A program made the position numbers and the translations under genes. The notes beneath the pieces are model-generated. The model did not search any database and was not told the DNA's origin. It was given only the letters and a program-made list of their open reading frames with translations. From positions 1 to 64,000 of the forward strand of contig NZ_JADCDA010000047.1 of NCBI RefSeq assembly GCF_020252405.1: a DNA stretch of 64,000 bases, read 5' to 3'. Position 1 is the first letter of the stretch. Every line of letters starts with the position of its first letter. Shown in pieces: positions 34,404-41,576 of this stretch. This stretch comes from Aestuariivirga sp. GTDB taxonomy: Bacteria > Pseudomonadota > Alphaproteobacteria > Rhizobiales > Aestuariivirgaceae.

Positions 34404-36026
34404 TCAGGTCTTCATCGCGGCGTTGACGGAGGCCGAGATCCTCGCGGCATCGGCATGGGGCAGCGGAAGATAGTCCGCCCCCATGGCCTCGGCCAGTTTG
34501 CGGGCGGGGCCCGGCCGCGTGCCGGACAAGTCGATCATCAGCGCGCGCACCCCCGCAAGGCGGAGCGCCCTTGCCGCAGCCTCGGCATCGCGCATGGCCA
34601 GGTCGCGGCCGGCGGTTCCATCCCGCGCGATGTTGGCCTTGCCGTCGGTGAGGAAGACGACGAGGGGAACGCCGCCGGAGCGGCTCACCTGGCTCGCCAC
34701 CAGCAGCGACTGCTCGATCCCAGCCGCCAGCGGCGTGCCGCCGCCGCCGGGAAGATCGGCGAGGGATTTCCGGGCGCGCTGGAGAGAGCGGGTCGGCGGC
34801 AGGAGGAGTTCCGCCTGCGTGCCGCGGAAGGCGATCAGCGCCGCGCGGTCGCGGCGCACGTAGCAATCGGCCAGCAGCAGTTCGACCGCGCCCTTGGCTT
34901 CCGCCATGCGGTGGAGCGCTGCCGAGCCCGAGGCATCGACGGCGAAGATTGCGGTCGTCTCGCGCTTCTCCTTGAAGCGGCGGATGCGGAAGTCGGATGT
35001 CTCGACCAGGACGCCCGTTCGAATGGCGCTGGCACGGCGGCGGATGGGTTGCCACGGGGCGGCGGCGCGCAGCGTGTCGATGAGGGCGAGGCGCGCGCCG
35101 TTCTTCGGTTCGCCCGGGCGCGTGCCGACGGGGCGGCCGCGTTTCGATCCGGCTTTCTGCGAAACAGCGCCGGCACCGGCCTTGCTGCCCGGCTGGCGCA
35201 GGTTTTTTTCCAGGGCCGCGAGCAGGCCCGGCGGCAGCGCGGCCTTGACCGCATCGAGCAGGCGGTCTGCCAGGTCCCGCGGCGTGGGCGCGCTGTCGTC
35301 CTCGCCCGGTTCGGGCGCGTCCTGCGGGGCAGGCTGGTCGGTCTCCTCTTCGGCAGGGGCCGGGAAGGTGACGGCGCGGGGCGCCAGGATGAGGCGGGCC
35401 GCAAGGCCTGCGTCATCGTCATCGACCTCGCGGCGGCCATCGAGCGCGGCGATGGCGCGGGCGGCGCGCAGCGCCATGATGGCGGGGCGGATGGAGGCGA
35501 GGCCCAGGGCGAGCGCCGTCTGGCACAGGCCTTCGGTGATGCGGTCCGGAATGCTGACATGGGCCAGCAGCGCGCGCGCCGAGGCGATTCCGATGTCGAG
35601 CGGTTCATACGTCTTCACTTCGAGGAGGAAGGCGACGCGCTCCACGAGGACCGGGGGCGCGCGCTCGTCGTCGATGCCCTCGTCATGGGCGATGACGGTG
35701 AAGGCCGCCCCGCCGTCCATGGCGGCGGCGATGAGGGCGGCCTTGTCAGGCGAGAGGCGCTCGGCGGAGGTGAGAAGCAGCACGCCATCGCCGCCGACGA
35801 GCAGGCCCGTGTCGAACACGGGCATGCCGGACTTCAGCGTGGCGGCGATGTCGAGCGAGCCGGTGAGGCGGTCCACGCCGATATGCGGGGGAACGCGGTG
35901 GAGCTTGCGCTGCGCGAGCTGGCGGAGATGCGCGAGAAAAGCGTCGGCCTGGCCCCTGATCACGGCGCCCTTCAGGCCCTCGGGGTCGAGGGCGAGGAGC
36001 GCGCAGGCCAGCGCCGCCTCGCTCAC
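34404..36026 (-). CDS. bchD: Magnesium chelatase subunit D
   Basis: BchD is the regulatory AAA+/von Willebrand-A subunit of magnesium chelatase, which inserts Mg2+ into protoporphyrin IX for bacteriochlorophyll. The 540-residue protein has a degenerate AAA+ part (about 1-210), an acidic/proline-rich linker (about 225-250) and a C-terminal vWA domain with the MIDAS residues FAVDASGSAAL and GGGTPLAAGIEQSLL, followed by FLTDGKANIA. It starts at GTG 36026, overlapping bchI by 4 nt (GTGA). Length is close to that of Rhodobacter BchD. Confidence 0.95.
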   Translation of the reverse strand: MSEAALACALLALDPEGLKGAVIRGQADAFLAHLRQLAQRKLHRVPPHIGVDRLTGSLDIAATLKSGMPVFDTGLLVGGDGVLLLTSAERLSPDKAALIAAAMDGGAAFTVIAHDEGIDDERAPPVLVERVAFLLEVKTYEPLDIGIASARALLAHVSIPDRITEGLCQTALALGLASIRPAIMALRAARAIAALDGRREVDDDDAGLAARLILAPRAVTFPAPAEEETDQPAPQDAPEPGEDDSAPTPRDLADRLLDAVKAALPPGLLAALEKNLRQPGSKAGAGAVSQKAGSKRGRPVGTRPGEPKNGARLALIDTLRAAAPWQPIRRRASAIRTGVLVETSDFRIRRFKEKRETTAIFAVDASGSAALHRMAEAKGAVELLLADCYVRRDRAALIAFRGTQAELLLPPTRSLQRARKSLADLPGGGGTPLAAGIEQSLLVASQVSRSGGVPLVVFLTDGKANIARDGTAGRDLAMRDAEAAARALRLAGVRALMIDLSGTRPGPARKLAEAMGADYLPLPHADAARISASVNAAMKT

Positions 36027-37036
36027 GCGCCGAACACTTCGGTGACCGCGCGGGTGATGCGCGCGGTGGAGCCGGTCTCGTCCAGCGGGTTCCGGCGCAG
36101 GCGATGGCGCAAGGAGGGTGCCGCCATGCGCTTCAGGTGATCGCCGGTGACGCGCCTCGCCCCTTCAAAGGCGGCGAGAGCGCGGGCGGCGCGCATCAGC
36201 GTGAGCTGGCCGCGCAAGCCGTCCGTCTTGAGGTGGATGCAGAGCGTGGCGGCGCGTTCGAGCTCGCTGTCGGGCACCTCGACGCCGTTCAGCGCCTTCC
36301 GCGCCTTGACGATGCGGCGGCGCGTCTGGTCTTCCTGCCGGGCCCACTGCGCGGTGAAGCCTTCCGGGTCGCGCTCGAAGGCATCGCGGCGCTTGACGAT
36401 CTCGACCCAGGCCGCAACCTCGGTGGGTGTCCTGACCTCAACGGAAAGGCCGAAGCGGTCGAGGAGCTGCGGGCGGAGTTCGCCTTCTTCCGGATTGCCG
36501 CTGCCCACCAGCACGATGCGGGCGGGGTGGCGCACCGAGAGGCCCTCGCGCTCCACCACGTTCTCGCCCGAGGCGGCGACATCGAGCAGCAGATCCACAA
36601 TGTGGTCCTCGAGCAGATTGACCTCGTCGATATAGAGATAACCGCGGTTGGCCTGGGCGAGCAGGCCCGGCTCGAAGCTCTTCTCGCCATGCGACAGCGC
36701 GCGCTCGAGGTTGAGCGAGCCCAGCACGCGATCCTCGGTGGCGCCGAGCGGCAGGTCAACCACCGGTATGGGCATCTTCCGCGGCTTGTGGGTGTCCGCC
36801 TTGCGGCAGGCATCGCATTGGGCCGAAGGGCTGTCCGGGTCGCAGTGATAGGCGCAAGGATTGGCGCGGATCTCCGGCAGCAGGGCGGCTAACGCGCGCA
36901 CGGCAGTCGATTTGCCAGTGCCACGGTCGCCGAAGGCGAGGAGGCCACCGATCAGCGGGTCGACGGCGGTGAGCAGCAGGGCCTGCAGCAACTCGTCCTG
37001 GCCCGAAATGGCGGAAAAGGGATAGCGAAGCGACAT
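36023..37036 (-). CDS. bchI: Magnesium chelatase ATPase subunit I
   Basis: BchI is the AAA+ ATPase of magnesium chelatase. The 337-residue protein starts at ATG 37036 (MSLRYPFSAISGQDELLQAL), the family's usual start; the longer frame upstream covers the control region. It has Walker A AFGDRGTGKSTAVRALA, the family insertion with four cysteines (AYHCDPDSPSAQCDACRKAD), Walker B GYLYIDEVNLLEDH and the arginine-finger part RPQLLDRFGL. It heads bchI-bchD-bchO. A TGT-N12-ACA palindrome lies 10 nt upstream. Confidence 0.96.
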   Translation of the reverse strand: MSLRYPFSAISGQDELLQALLLTAVDPLIGGLLAFGDRGTGKSTAVRALAALLPEIRANPCAYHCDPDSPSAQCDACRKADTHKPRKMPIPVVDLPLGATEDRVLGSLNLERALSHGEKSFEPGLLAQANRGYLYIDEVNLLEDHIVDLLLDVAASGENVVEREGLSVRHPARIVLVGSGNPEEGELRPQLLDRFGLSVEVRTPTEVAAWVEIVKRRDAFERDPEGFTAQWARQEDQTRRRIVKARKALNGVEVPDSELERAATLCIHLKTDGLRGQLTLMRAARALAAFEGARRVTGDHLKRMAAPSLRHRLRRNPLDETGSTARITRAVTEVFGA

Positions 37037-37045
37037 AGGGCAATG

Positions 37046-37063
37046 TGTAACACACGATTTACA
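37046..37063. promoter_or_regulatory. PpsR/CrtJ-type operator ahead of bchI
   Basis: TGTAA (37046-37050) and TTACA (37059-37063) form a perfect inverted repeat with 8 nt between, giving the TGT-N12-ACA pattern of PpsR/CrtJ sites. It lies 10 nt before the bchI start codon on the minus strand and 55 nt before the divergent DUF4202-like gene. An overlapping smaller palindrome TGTGTAACACA (37044-37054) adds to the dyad. PpsR/CrtJ represses bch and crt genes in air; no ppsR gene is in the window. Confidence 0.65.
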
Positions 37064-37117
37064 CTTGGCAAATGCGGCGTGCTTGCGTGGTTTGGGCGGC
37101 TCCGCCACTCTCGGGCC

Positions 37118-37684
37118 ATGATTGACCGACTCGCCGCTGCCTATGCCCTGATCGATGCCGCCAACGCCCAGGACCCGGCCGGCCAGGCCGCGCTTTATGG
37201 CCAGCGGATGACCGAGACGCTGGATGCCTTCCGGCCCGATGCGCCGGTACCATTGAAGATCGCCGCGCGGGCCCAGCACATCGAGCGCTGGACAGTGCCG
37301 AGAACCTCATACCCCGAAGGGCGCGTCGCCTATCTCACCTGGCGCAAGGACCTGCAGAAGATGCATGCAAGGCGGGCGGGCGGGATCATGGCGCAGTGCG
37401 GCTATTCCGAAGACGAGATCGCCCGCACCGGCGCGCTGCTGCGTAAGGAGCGGCTGAAGCAGGATGCCGATGCCCAGACGCTGGAGGACGTGATCTGCCT
37501 TGTCTTCCTTCGCCACGAGGCGGAGCCCTTCATTGCGAAGCACGCGGACGAGAAGGTGCGGGGCATTCTGGCGAAGACGGCGAAGAAGATGTCAGCGGTG
37601 GGATTGGCGGCGGCGGGGTCAGTCCCGATGGGTGACCGGCTGCGCAGGCTTCTCGGCGAGGCGCTGACCGAAGTCCGAATGTAG
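37118..37684 (+). CDS. DUF4202-like protein of unknown function
   Basis: This 188-residue protein starts at ATG 37118 (MIDRLAAAYALIDAANAQDP). Its conserved-looking parts are AARAQHIERWTVPRTSYPEG, YLTWRKDLQKMHA and FLRHEAEPFIAKH, a set of His/Arg/Glu residues that I associate with the DUF4202 family; the pattern suggests an all-helical, possibly metal-binding fold. It is divergent from bchI with 81 nt between them. No function is known to me. The family call is from memory. Confidence 0.7.
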   Translation: MIDRLAAAYALIDAANAQDPAGQAALYGQRMTETLDAFRPDAPVPLKIAARAQHIERWTVPRTSYPEGRVAYLTWRKDLQKMHARRAGGIMAQCGYSEDEIARTGALLRKERLKQDADAQTLEDVICLVFLRHEAEPFIAKHADEKVRGILAKTAKKMSAVGLAAAGSVPMGDRLRRLLGEALTEVRM

Positions 37685-37707
37685 CTTCCTCCCGCAACCC
37701 GAGCGGA

Positions 37708-38469
37708 TCAGGCGCGGGCGGCGACGATCCAGCCGCGGCTGTCCGTCCGGTTCCGCACGGATGTCGTGAATCCGCATTGCCCGAGCTTCTCGTGCAGCAT
37801 GCGCTCGCTCGCCCCGCTGACCAGATCGCAGTGATAGAGCACGAGCAGCTTCTCGAATCGCGACAAGGTGGGGACATCCGCAGACATCAGGATCGGGAAT
37901 TCCGCGCCCTCGCAATTGAGCTTGGCGAAGTCCACGCGTGGGATGTTGCGCTCGAACAGATAGCGCGCGAGGGTGGCGCACGCCACGCTCTCCGCCGATC
38001 CGCTGAAATCGAAGGTCGTGGAGTCGCCCCAGCTTTCGCCCTCGGTCGCGAGATAGAGGCGGCAGTAGCCGTTTCTGTCGCCCAAGGCGAGGTGGTCGGC
38101 AACCACATTGTCGGCGCCGTTCAGGAAGAGGTTCGTCTTGAGCAATGCGAAGGTCTCGCGCCGCGCCTCGATGGCGCAGACCCGCGCCACGCGGCGGGAC
38201 AGGAGCAGGGAGAAGTCGCCGAGATGCGCGCCCACGTCGAGAACCGTGTCGGTGCTCTTCGGCTGATACTCGGGAACGCCGCTGAGGAAGATGTCGTTCT
38301 CGAAACTGTGCGAGAGCACGGCTTCATCGGATGATGCCGTCCGGTGTGCAACCGTGAAGCCCATGTGGCGGCGGAGCTTCAGTGTCTCGGCCTTCCCGGC
38401 GCTGAAGCCGGCCATTTCGGCGAAATTCCGCGCCTGCTCCAGCAAACTCCGATCGTCAGACTCTGCCAC
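37708..38469 (-). CDS. FkbM-family methyltransferase
   Basis: This protein of 253 residues has the SAM-binding motif TDTVLDVGAHLGDFSLLLSR and motif II VCAIEARRETFALLKTNLFL, followed by DFAKLNCEGAEFPIL, all typical of FkbM O-methyltransferases, which modify sugars, lipids or antibiotics. GTG 38469 is preferred as start because AGGAGAG lies 9 nt ahead; an ATG at 38538 without ribosome site would add 23 residues and overlap the upstream gene. Its substrate is unknown. It ends near the DUF4202-like gene, convergent with it. Confidence 0.8.
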   Translation of the reverse strand: MAESDDRSLLEQARNFAEMAGFSAGKAETLKLRRHMGFTVAHRTASSDEAVLSHSFENDIFLSGVPEYQPKSTDTVLDVGAHLGDFSLLLSRRVARVCAIEARRETFALLKTNLFLNGADNVVADHLALGDRNGYCRLYLATEGESWGDSTTFDFSGSAESVACATLARYLFERNIPRVDFAKLNCEGAEFPILMSADVPTLSRFEKLLVLYHCDLVSGASERMLHEKLGQCGFTTSVRNRTDSRGWIVAARA

Positions 38470-38521
38470 GTGGCCGTTCTCTCCTGGTCTGTCCGCGCCG
38501 ATATGTCGGCCGGGGGTCGGT

Positions 38522-38824
38522 TCACTCGTGCTCGCCATCGTGCCGGCGACCGGAAAAGCGCGCAAAGACCTGGGGCTTCGCCGCGGCCGTCGACAGCACG
38601 GCAACGGTGATGGCCGCAGCACCGATCAGAAGGGCGTGGCCCACGATGCTGGCCGCGAGAAAGGCGTAGCTTCCGATGGCCAGCGAGAAACTGACCGCCC
38701 ACATCAGGCCCAGGCCTTGCAGCACGTAGTGGCGCACGGCGATGTCGGGAATGTTACGGAGCGGGCTCACCTCATGGTCGAAAATGAAGTTCCACGCATG
38801 AACGACAGGATTTTTGTTTTTCAT
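38522..38824 (-). CDS. Small membrane protein of unknown function
   Basis: This 100-residue protein (MKNKNPVVHAWNFIFDHEVS) has two hydrophobic helices (about 36-58 and 62-82) and charged ends, the C-terminus reading FSGRRHDGEHE. The opening V-V-H-A-W-N-F-I-F-D-H-E is distinctive but I do not recognise it. It lies directly upstream of the FkbM methyltransferase gene and is probably cotranscribed. The start ATG has no strong ribosome site. It could be a membrane partner of the methyltransferase. Confidence 0.6.
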   Translation of the reverse strand: MKNKNPVVHAWNFIFDHEVSPLRNIPDIAVRHYVLQGLGLMWAVSFSLAIGSYAFLAASIVGHALLIGAAAITVAVLSTAAAKPQVFARFSGRRHDGEHE

Positions 38825-39032
38825 TCGACATGTATGGGCGCTCTTGCCCCGCCAGGCAAGCCGCGTCTGCCCGGGCGGGCAGGAGCATCGTGCGCAACAC
38901 GAAGATGACGTCTGCGCGTCAGAGCACGGGCATTCGGGCGGGACCGCGGCGCAACTTGCTATAGCGGCGGGCGGTCAATTGACTCCATTAGGATTTCCCT
39001 CCCCACAAGGGGGAGGGAAAACGATCTCGATT
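38825..39032. other. Intergenic stretch with no gene recognised
   Basis: About 200 nt between the small membrane protein gene and the epimerase-end fragment. It holds a GGCAGGAG/CCCGGGCGGGCA-type GC-rich patch near 38865 and, at its end, the TTTCCCTCCCC palindrome (38993-39021). No reading frame with family resemblance and no RNA gene was seen. Confidence 0.4.
38993..39021. repeat. Short GC-rich palindrome, second copy
   Basis: TTTCCCTCCCC and GGGGGAGGGAAA flank a short loop, matching the element at 10290-10318. It sits 12 nt downstream of the epimerase-end fragment on the minus strand, where it would act as an mRNA-end stem of that former gene. Confidence 0.6.
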
Positions 39033-39117
39033 CTATATGACCGCCCGCATCAGGCTGCCCGTCGCCGGGAACAGCGGGATGAGGCAGGCCTGCAGCGCGT
39101 GGTAGATGTCGGGCTTG
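39033..39117 (-). pseudogene. Detached 3' end of an N-acylglucosamine 2-epimerase-type gene
   Basis: The minus strand reads KPDIYHALQACLIPLFPATG then SLMRAVI and a stop at 39033. It is nearly identical to the end of the epimerase gene at 40236-41561 (KPDLYHALQACLIPLFPATG, SLM), with several base differences. Beyond the KPD the sequence is unrelated. It is therefore either the original 3' end, separated by insertion, or the end of a lost paralogue. It shows what the native C-terminus looked like. Confidence 0.75.
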
Positions 39118-39243
39118 ACGATTGCGAAGACGCCAATGAAATTGGCAATCACATCGCTTCCAGATGCTGCTTACATCCGTCACAGCACAGTAGGACCGAC
39201 GTGTGCACCATCAATCCATGCCCATAAAGTGTTGATGCTGCGC

Positions 39244-39894
39244 TTAAGGGGTGGCGGTAATCAAAACATCTAGAGCAGTACTATCACAACTATAGTTGAC
39301 ATTAGGTTCAACAACAAAGTAGAGGTTGTCCGCTGGAACGACGGACACTGCTGTATCGAAAACAGCTCCATGATTCCCGTTGGCAATAACTCCATTTCCA
39401 AGAACAGTTGTGTTCTTGTAGACAACCCACTTCACTCCATCGGCACAGTTTACACTGACAGTAGGGTCTATATCAGAAAAACGGGCTAGAACGCGAACTG
39501 CACTGGTCGTACTTCCCGCCCACTTTACGATTACTGGTTGAGTGGGACCGGGATGCAGTGACACCAGTCCCTTAGTGAAGCTGGCAGTGAAATACGTGGA
39601 AGACTGACCGGGAACAAAAACACCGGGAGTATTAGAACCTCCCCCACTCCCCCAGTAAAAAGTGTTGGGCACAGACGTAAAGGTGCCTAAGGACAAAGGT
39701 GCACTGACAGCGCCATAGTGGAACGACCAAGTTCCGACAGTATTGCCCGAATAGGAAGTGACATTGGGATACCCAGGGATCGACATTACGTCCCTTGATA
39801 AATCCCAGGACCTGGCGGGAGCAGCGAGCACGTTTACACTGCTCATCAAAACCAAAGTTGCAGCACTTAATGCCGTCAGGCGACGGAGCAACAT
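39244..39894 (-). CDS. Orphan secreted protein, beta-rich
   Basis: This 216-residue protein has a clear signal peptide (MLLRRLTALSAATLVLMSSV, cut near NVLAA) and a mature part rich in Ser, Thr, Gly, Val and aromatic residues, such as SYSGNTVGTWSFHYGAVSAP and TFYWGSGGGSNTPGVFVPG, as in extracellular beta-sandwich proteins. Two cysteines (SVNCADGVKW and NYSCDSTAL) may pair. I do not recognise the family. The ribosome site AAGGAGG is strong and a good promoter precedes it. Codon use is much more A/T-rich than in its neighbours, and it lies between insertion scars, so it was probably acquired. Confidence 0.75.
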   Translation of the reverse strand: MLLRRLTALSAATLVLMSSVNVLAAPARSWDLSRDVMSIPGYPNVTSYSGNTVGTWSFHYGAVSAPLSLGTFTSVPNTFYWGSGGGSNTPGVFVPGQSSTYFTASFTKGLVSLHPGPTQPVIVKWAGSTTSAVRVLARFSDIDPTVSVNCADGVKWVVYKNTTVLGNGVIANGNHGAVFDTAVSVVPADNLYFVVEPNVNYSCDSTALDVLITATP

Positions 39895-39920
39895 TCTGGC
39901 CTCCTTGTAAATTAGATTTT

Positions 39921-39949
39921 CTTATAGCACATCGAAACATCCTCCGCAA
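39921..39949 (-). promoter_or_regulatory. Promoter of the orphan secreted protein gene
   Basis: On the minus strand TTGCGG (39949-39944) and TATAAG (39926-39921) are separated by 17 nt, a good sigma-70-like pair, about 27 nt before the ATG. The AAGGAGG ribosome site follows. It suggests that the gene is expressed on its own. Confidence 0.55.
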
Positions 39950-39965
39950 GCTCGAAGTGTCGTAA

Positions 39966-40267
39966 GGGAAATCTGACATTCCCGATCCAAGGCCCATCGA
40001 GCTTATCTGCAAGGCCCTCAAGGGTCAGATCGCCGCCCGCTTCGATCTGCTGCAACATCCACTCCCGATGGGACCTCTGATGTTGAGAGGAACATGCCCG
40101 CCGATCTTGTCCAGCTTGACGCTGCCCGTCTTTCGATCAAGCGCCATCGATTAGATGACCCAGGGCGGGTTCAGACCCGGCCTTGCTGCCATCGCGTGCC
40201 GGCTCTCGCCTGTCTCCAAAAAACGCATTGCCCGCTCACGCGGCGCCATCGGATATGGCTTGGTCAT
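39966..40267 (-). pseudogene. Decayed IS630-family transposase, N-terminal part
   Basis: From ATG 40267 the minus strand reads MTKPYPMAPRERAMRFLETG, ESRHAMARPGLNPPWVI, a stop, and then in shifted frames DRKTGSVKLDKIGGHVPLNI and EAGGDLTLEGLADKL. This follows the helix-turn-helix N-terminus of IS630-type transposases (M-x-K-P-Y-S-x-D-L-R-E-R...G-x-S...A-A-R...R-x-T-G-S-V-x-P-x-K-x-G-G...D-L-T-L-x-x-L). Stops and frameshifts show decay and the catalytic domain is gone. The epimerase gene runs into its first codons in another frame. Confidence 0.7.
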
Positions 40268-41561
40268 CGAAACCGGTTTCCACCCAGTGGCCAGCCCGAC
40301 TCAAAGTTCCAATAGGTCCGGAATCCCTTTCGATTCCGACAAGCATGATTCCGCTTTTGGCGCTGCTGATTGCATGCATCAGGCTGCCCGTCGCCGGGAA
40401 GAGCGGGATGAGGCATGCCTGGAGCGCGTGGTAGAGGTCTGGCTTTCCCGTGAAGAAGCGGTCGATGGGTTTCAGGTCGCCGTCCAGTTCGGGGAACCAG
40501 CCGCCATTGGCGGGGTCGATGAAATGCAGCGCGCAGAAATCCCAGACCTTGCGGTACCAGTGCTCATAAAAAGGATCGGGCTTGAGCGCGTCGAGGAAAG
40601 CGGCAGCACCGATCGCTTCGGTGGCGGGCCACCAGATTTTGTGGGCGATTGCGGGCTTATTGTCGAAGTCGAGCGTGTAGTGGAAGCCGCCCTTGCCTTC
40701 GTCCCAGCCGCGCGCCACGGCGCTGCGGAACAGTTTCCCGGCGGCATCGATCATCCACGCCTCCCGCCGCCCGTCGAGCACCCAGAGCTGCGCCATGAGA
40801 CGTGACCATTCAAGCCAGTGGCCGGGCGTCACGCCGGCGGGGCGGAACATGTCCGAGCCCTTATAGGCCTTGTCGATCGTCCATTGCTTGTCGAAATGCT
40901 CGGCCACCACATGATCAAGCGAGACGGCGTGACGGCCGATGATGAGCTGGGCGATGCGCTTGGCCTTGTCGAGATGGGCAGCGTCGTGCGTGGCCTCGAA
41001 GGCGGCCATCAGAGCTTCGGTCAAATGCATGTTGGAATTCTGGCCGCGGTAATCGGAGATCTTCGCCCAATCGCGGGCATATTCCTCCGACACTGCGCCG
41101 TAATGGTCATCCCAGAAGCGCGCGTTGAGAATGCCGGTGACGTCGGTCAGCATCTCCTTGCCAAGCGGGTGGCCGATCATTGTGGCGTCAGCGGCGGCCA
41201 GCAGCACGAAGGCATGGCCGTAGGCCTGCTTCGAATCGTCCTTGTAGCCCTTCTCGTCAAGTGACCAGCAATAGCCGCCATGCGTGCGGTCGCGGTGGCC
41301 ATTCCAGAGATAGCGCATGCCGTGATCGACGATCCGCTCCGCCCCCGGACGGCCAAGCTTCGCGGCGATGGCGAAACAGTGAACCATGCGGGCTGTTGAA
41401 TGTATCTGGCGCAGCGTGCCGAAGGGCCGGCCCGCCGCATCGAGATCATGAAAGCCGCCGTGGGGGTTCACTGTGTGCTGGAACAAGTCGAAGAGCGCAT
41501 TGGCCTTGGACTTGAGCCAGTCGCGGTGCCAGGGGCGGGTGATCCAGTTGGTGTCGGTCAT
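40236..41561 (-). CDS. N-acylglucosamine 2-epimerase (AGE) family protein with replaced C-terminus
   Basis: This 441-residue (alpha/alpha)6-barrel protein isomerises sugars (N-acylglucosamine, mannose or cellobiose type). It starts at ATG 41561 (MTDTNWITRPWHRDWLKSKA) with AAGGA ahead. Family marks are GGFHDLDAAGRPFG, GTRDRTHGGYCWSLDEKGY-like HRDRTHGGYCWSLDEKGYKD, YRGQNSNMHLTEALMAAFEA, and PGHWLEWSRLM. After FPATGSLM the last 35 or so residues are unrelated to the family and come from insertion-sequence DNA; the native end was probably SLMRAVI. The barrel itself is complete, so activity may persist. It ends an operon after the macroglobulin and pbpC genes. Confidence 0.85.
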   Translation of the reverse strand: MTDTNWITRPWHRDWLKSKANALFDLFQHTVNPHGGFHDLDAAGRPFGTLRQIHSTARMVHCFAIAAKLGRPGAERIVDHGMRYLWNGHRDRTHGGYCWSLDEKGYKDDSKQAYGHAFVLLAAADATMIGHPLGKEMLTDVTGILNARFWDDHYGAVSEEYARDWAKISDYRGQNSNMHLTEALMAAFEATHDAAHLDKAKRIAQLIIGRHAVSLDHVVAEHFDKQWTIDKAYKGSDMFRPAGVTPGHWLEWSRLMAQLWVLDGRREAWMIDAAGKLFRSAVARGWDEGKGGFHYTLDFDNKPAIAHKIWWPATEAIGAAAFLDALKPDPFYEHWYRKVWDFCALHFIDPANGGWFPELDGDLKPIDRFFTGKPDLYHALQACLIPLFPATGSLMHAISSAKSGIMLVGIERDSGPIGTLSRAGHWVETGFDDQAISDGAA

Positions 41562-41576
41562 CGGCAATCCTTCAAC

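Noticed and set aside
37037-37279. N-terminal extension of bchI up to 37279
   Set aside because: It would cover the operator and run antisense to the DUF4202-like gene; BchI proteins start at MSLRYPFSAISGQ-like sequences.
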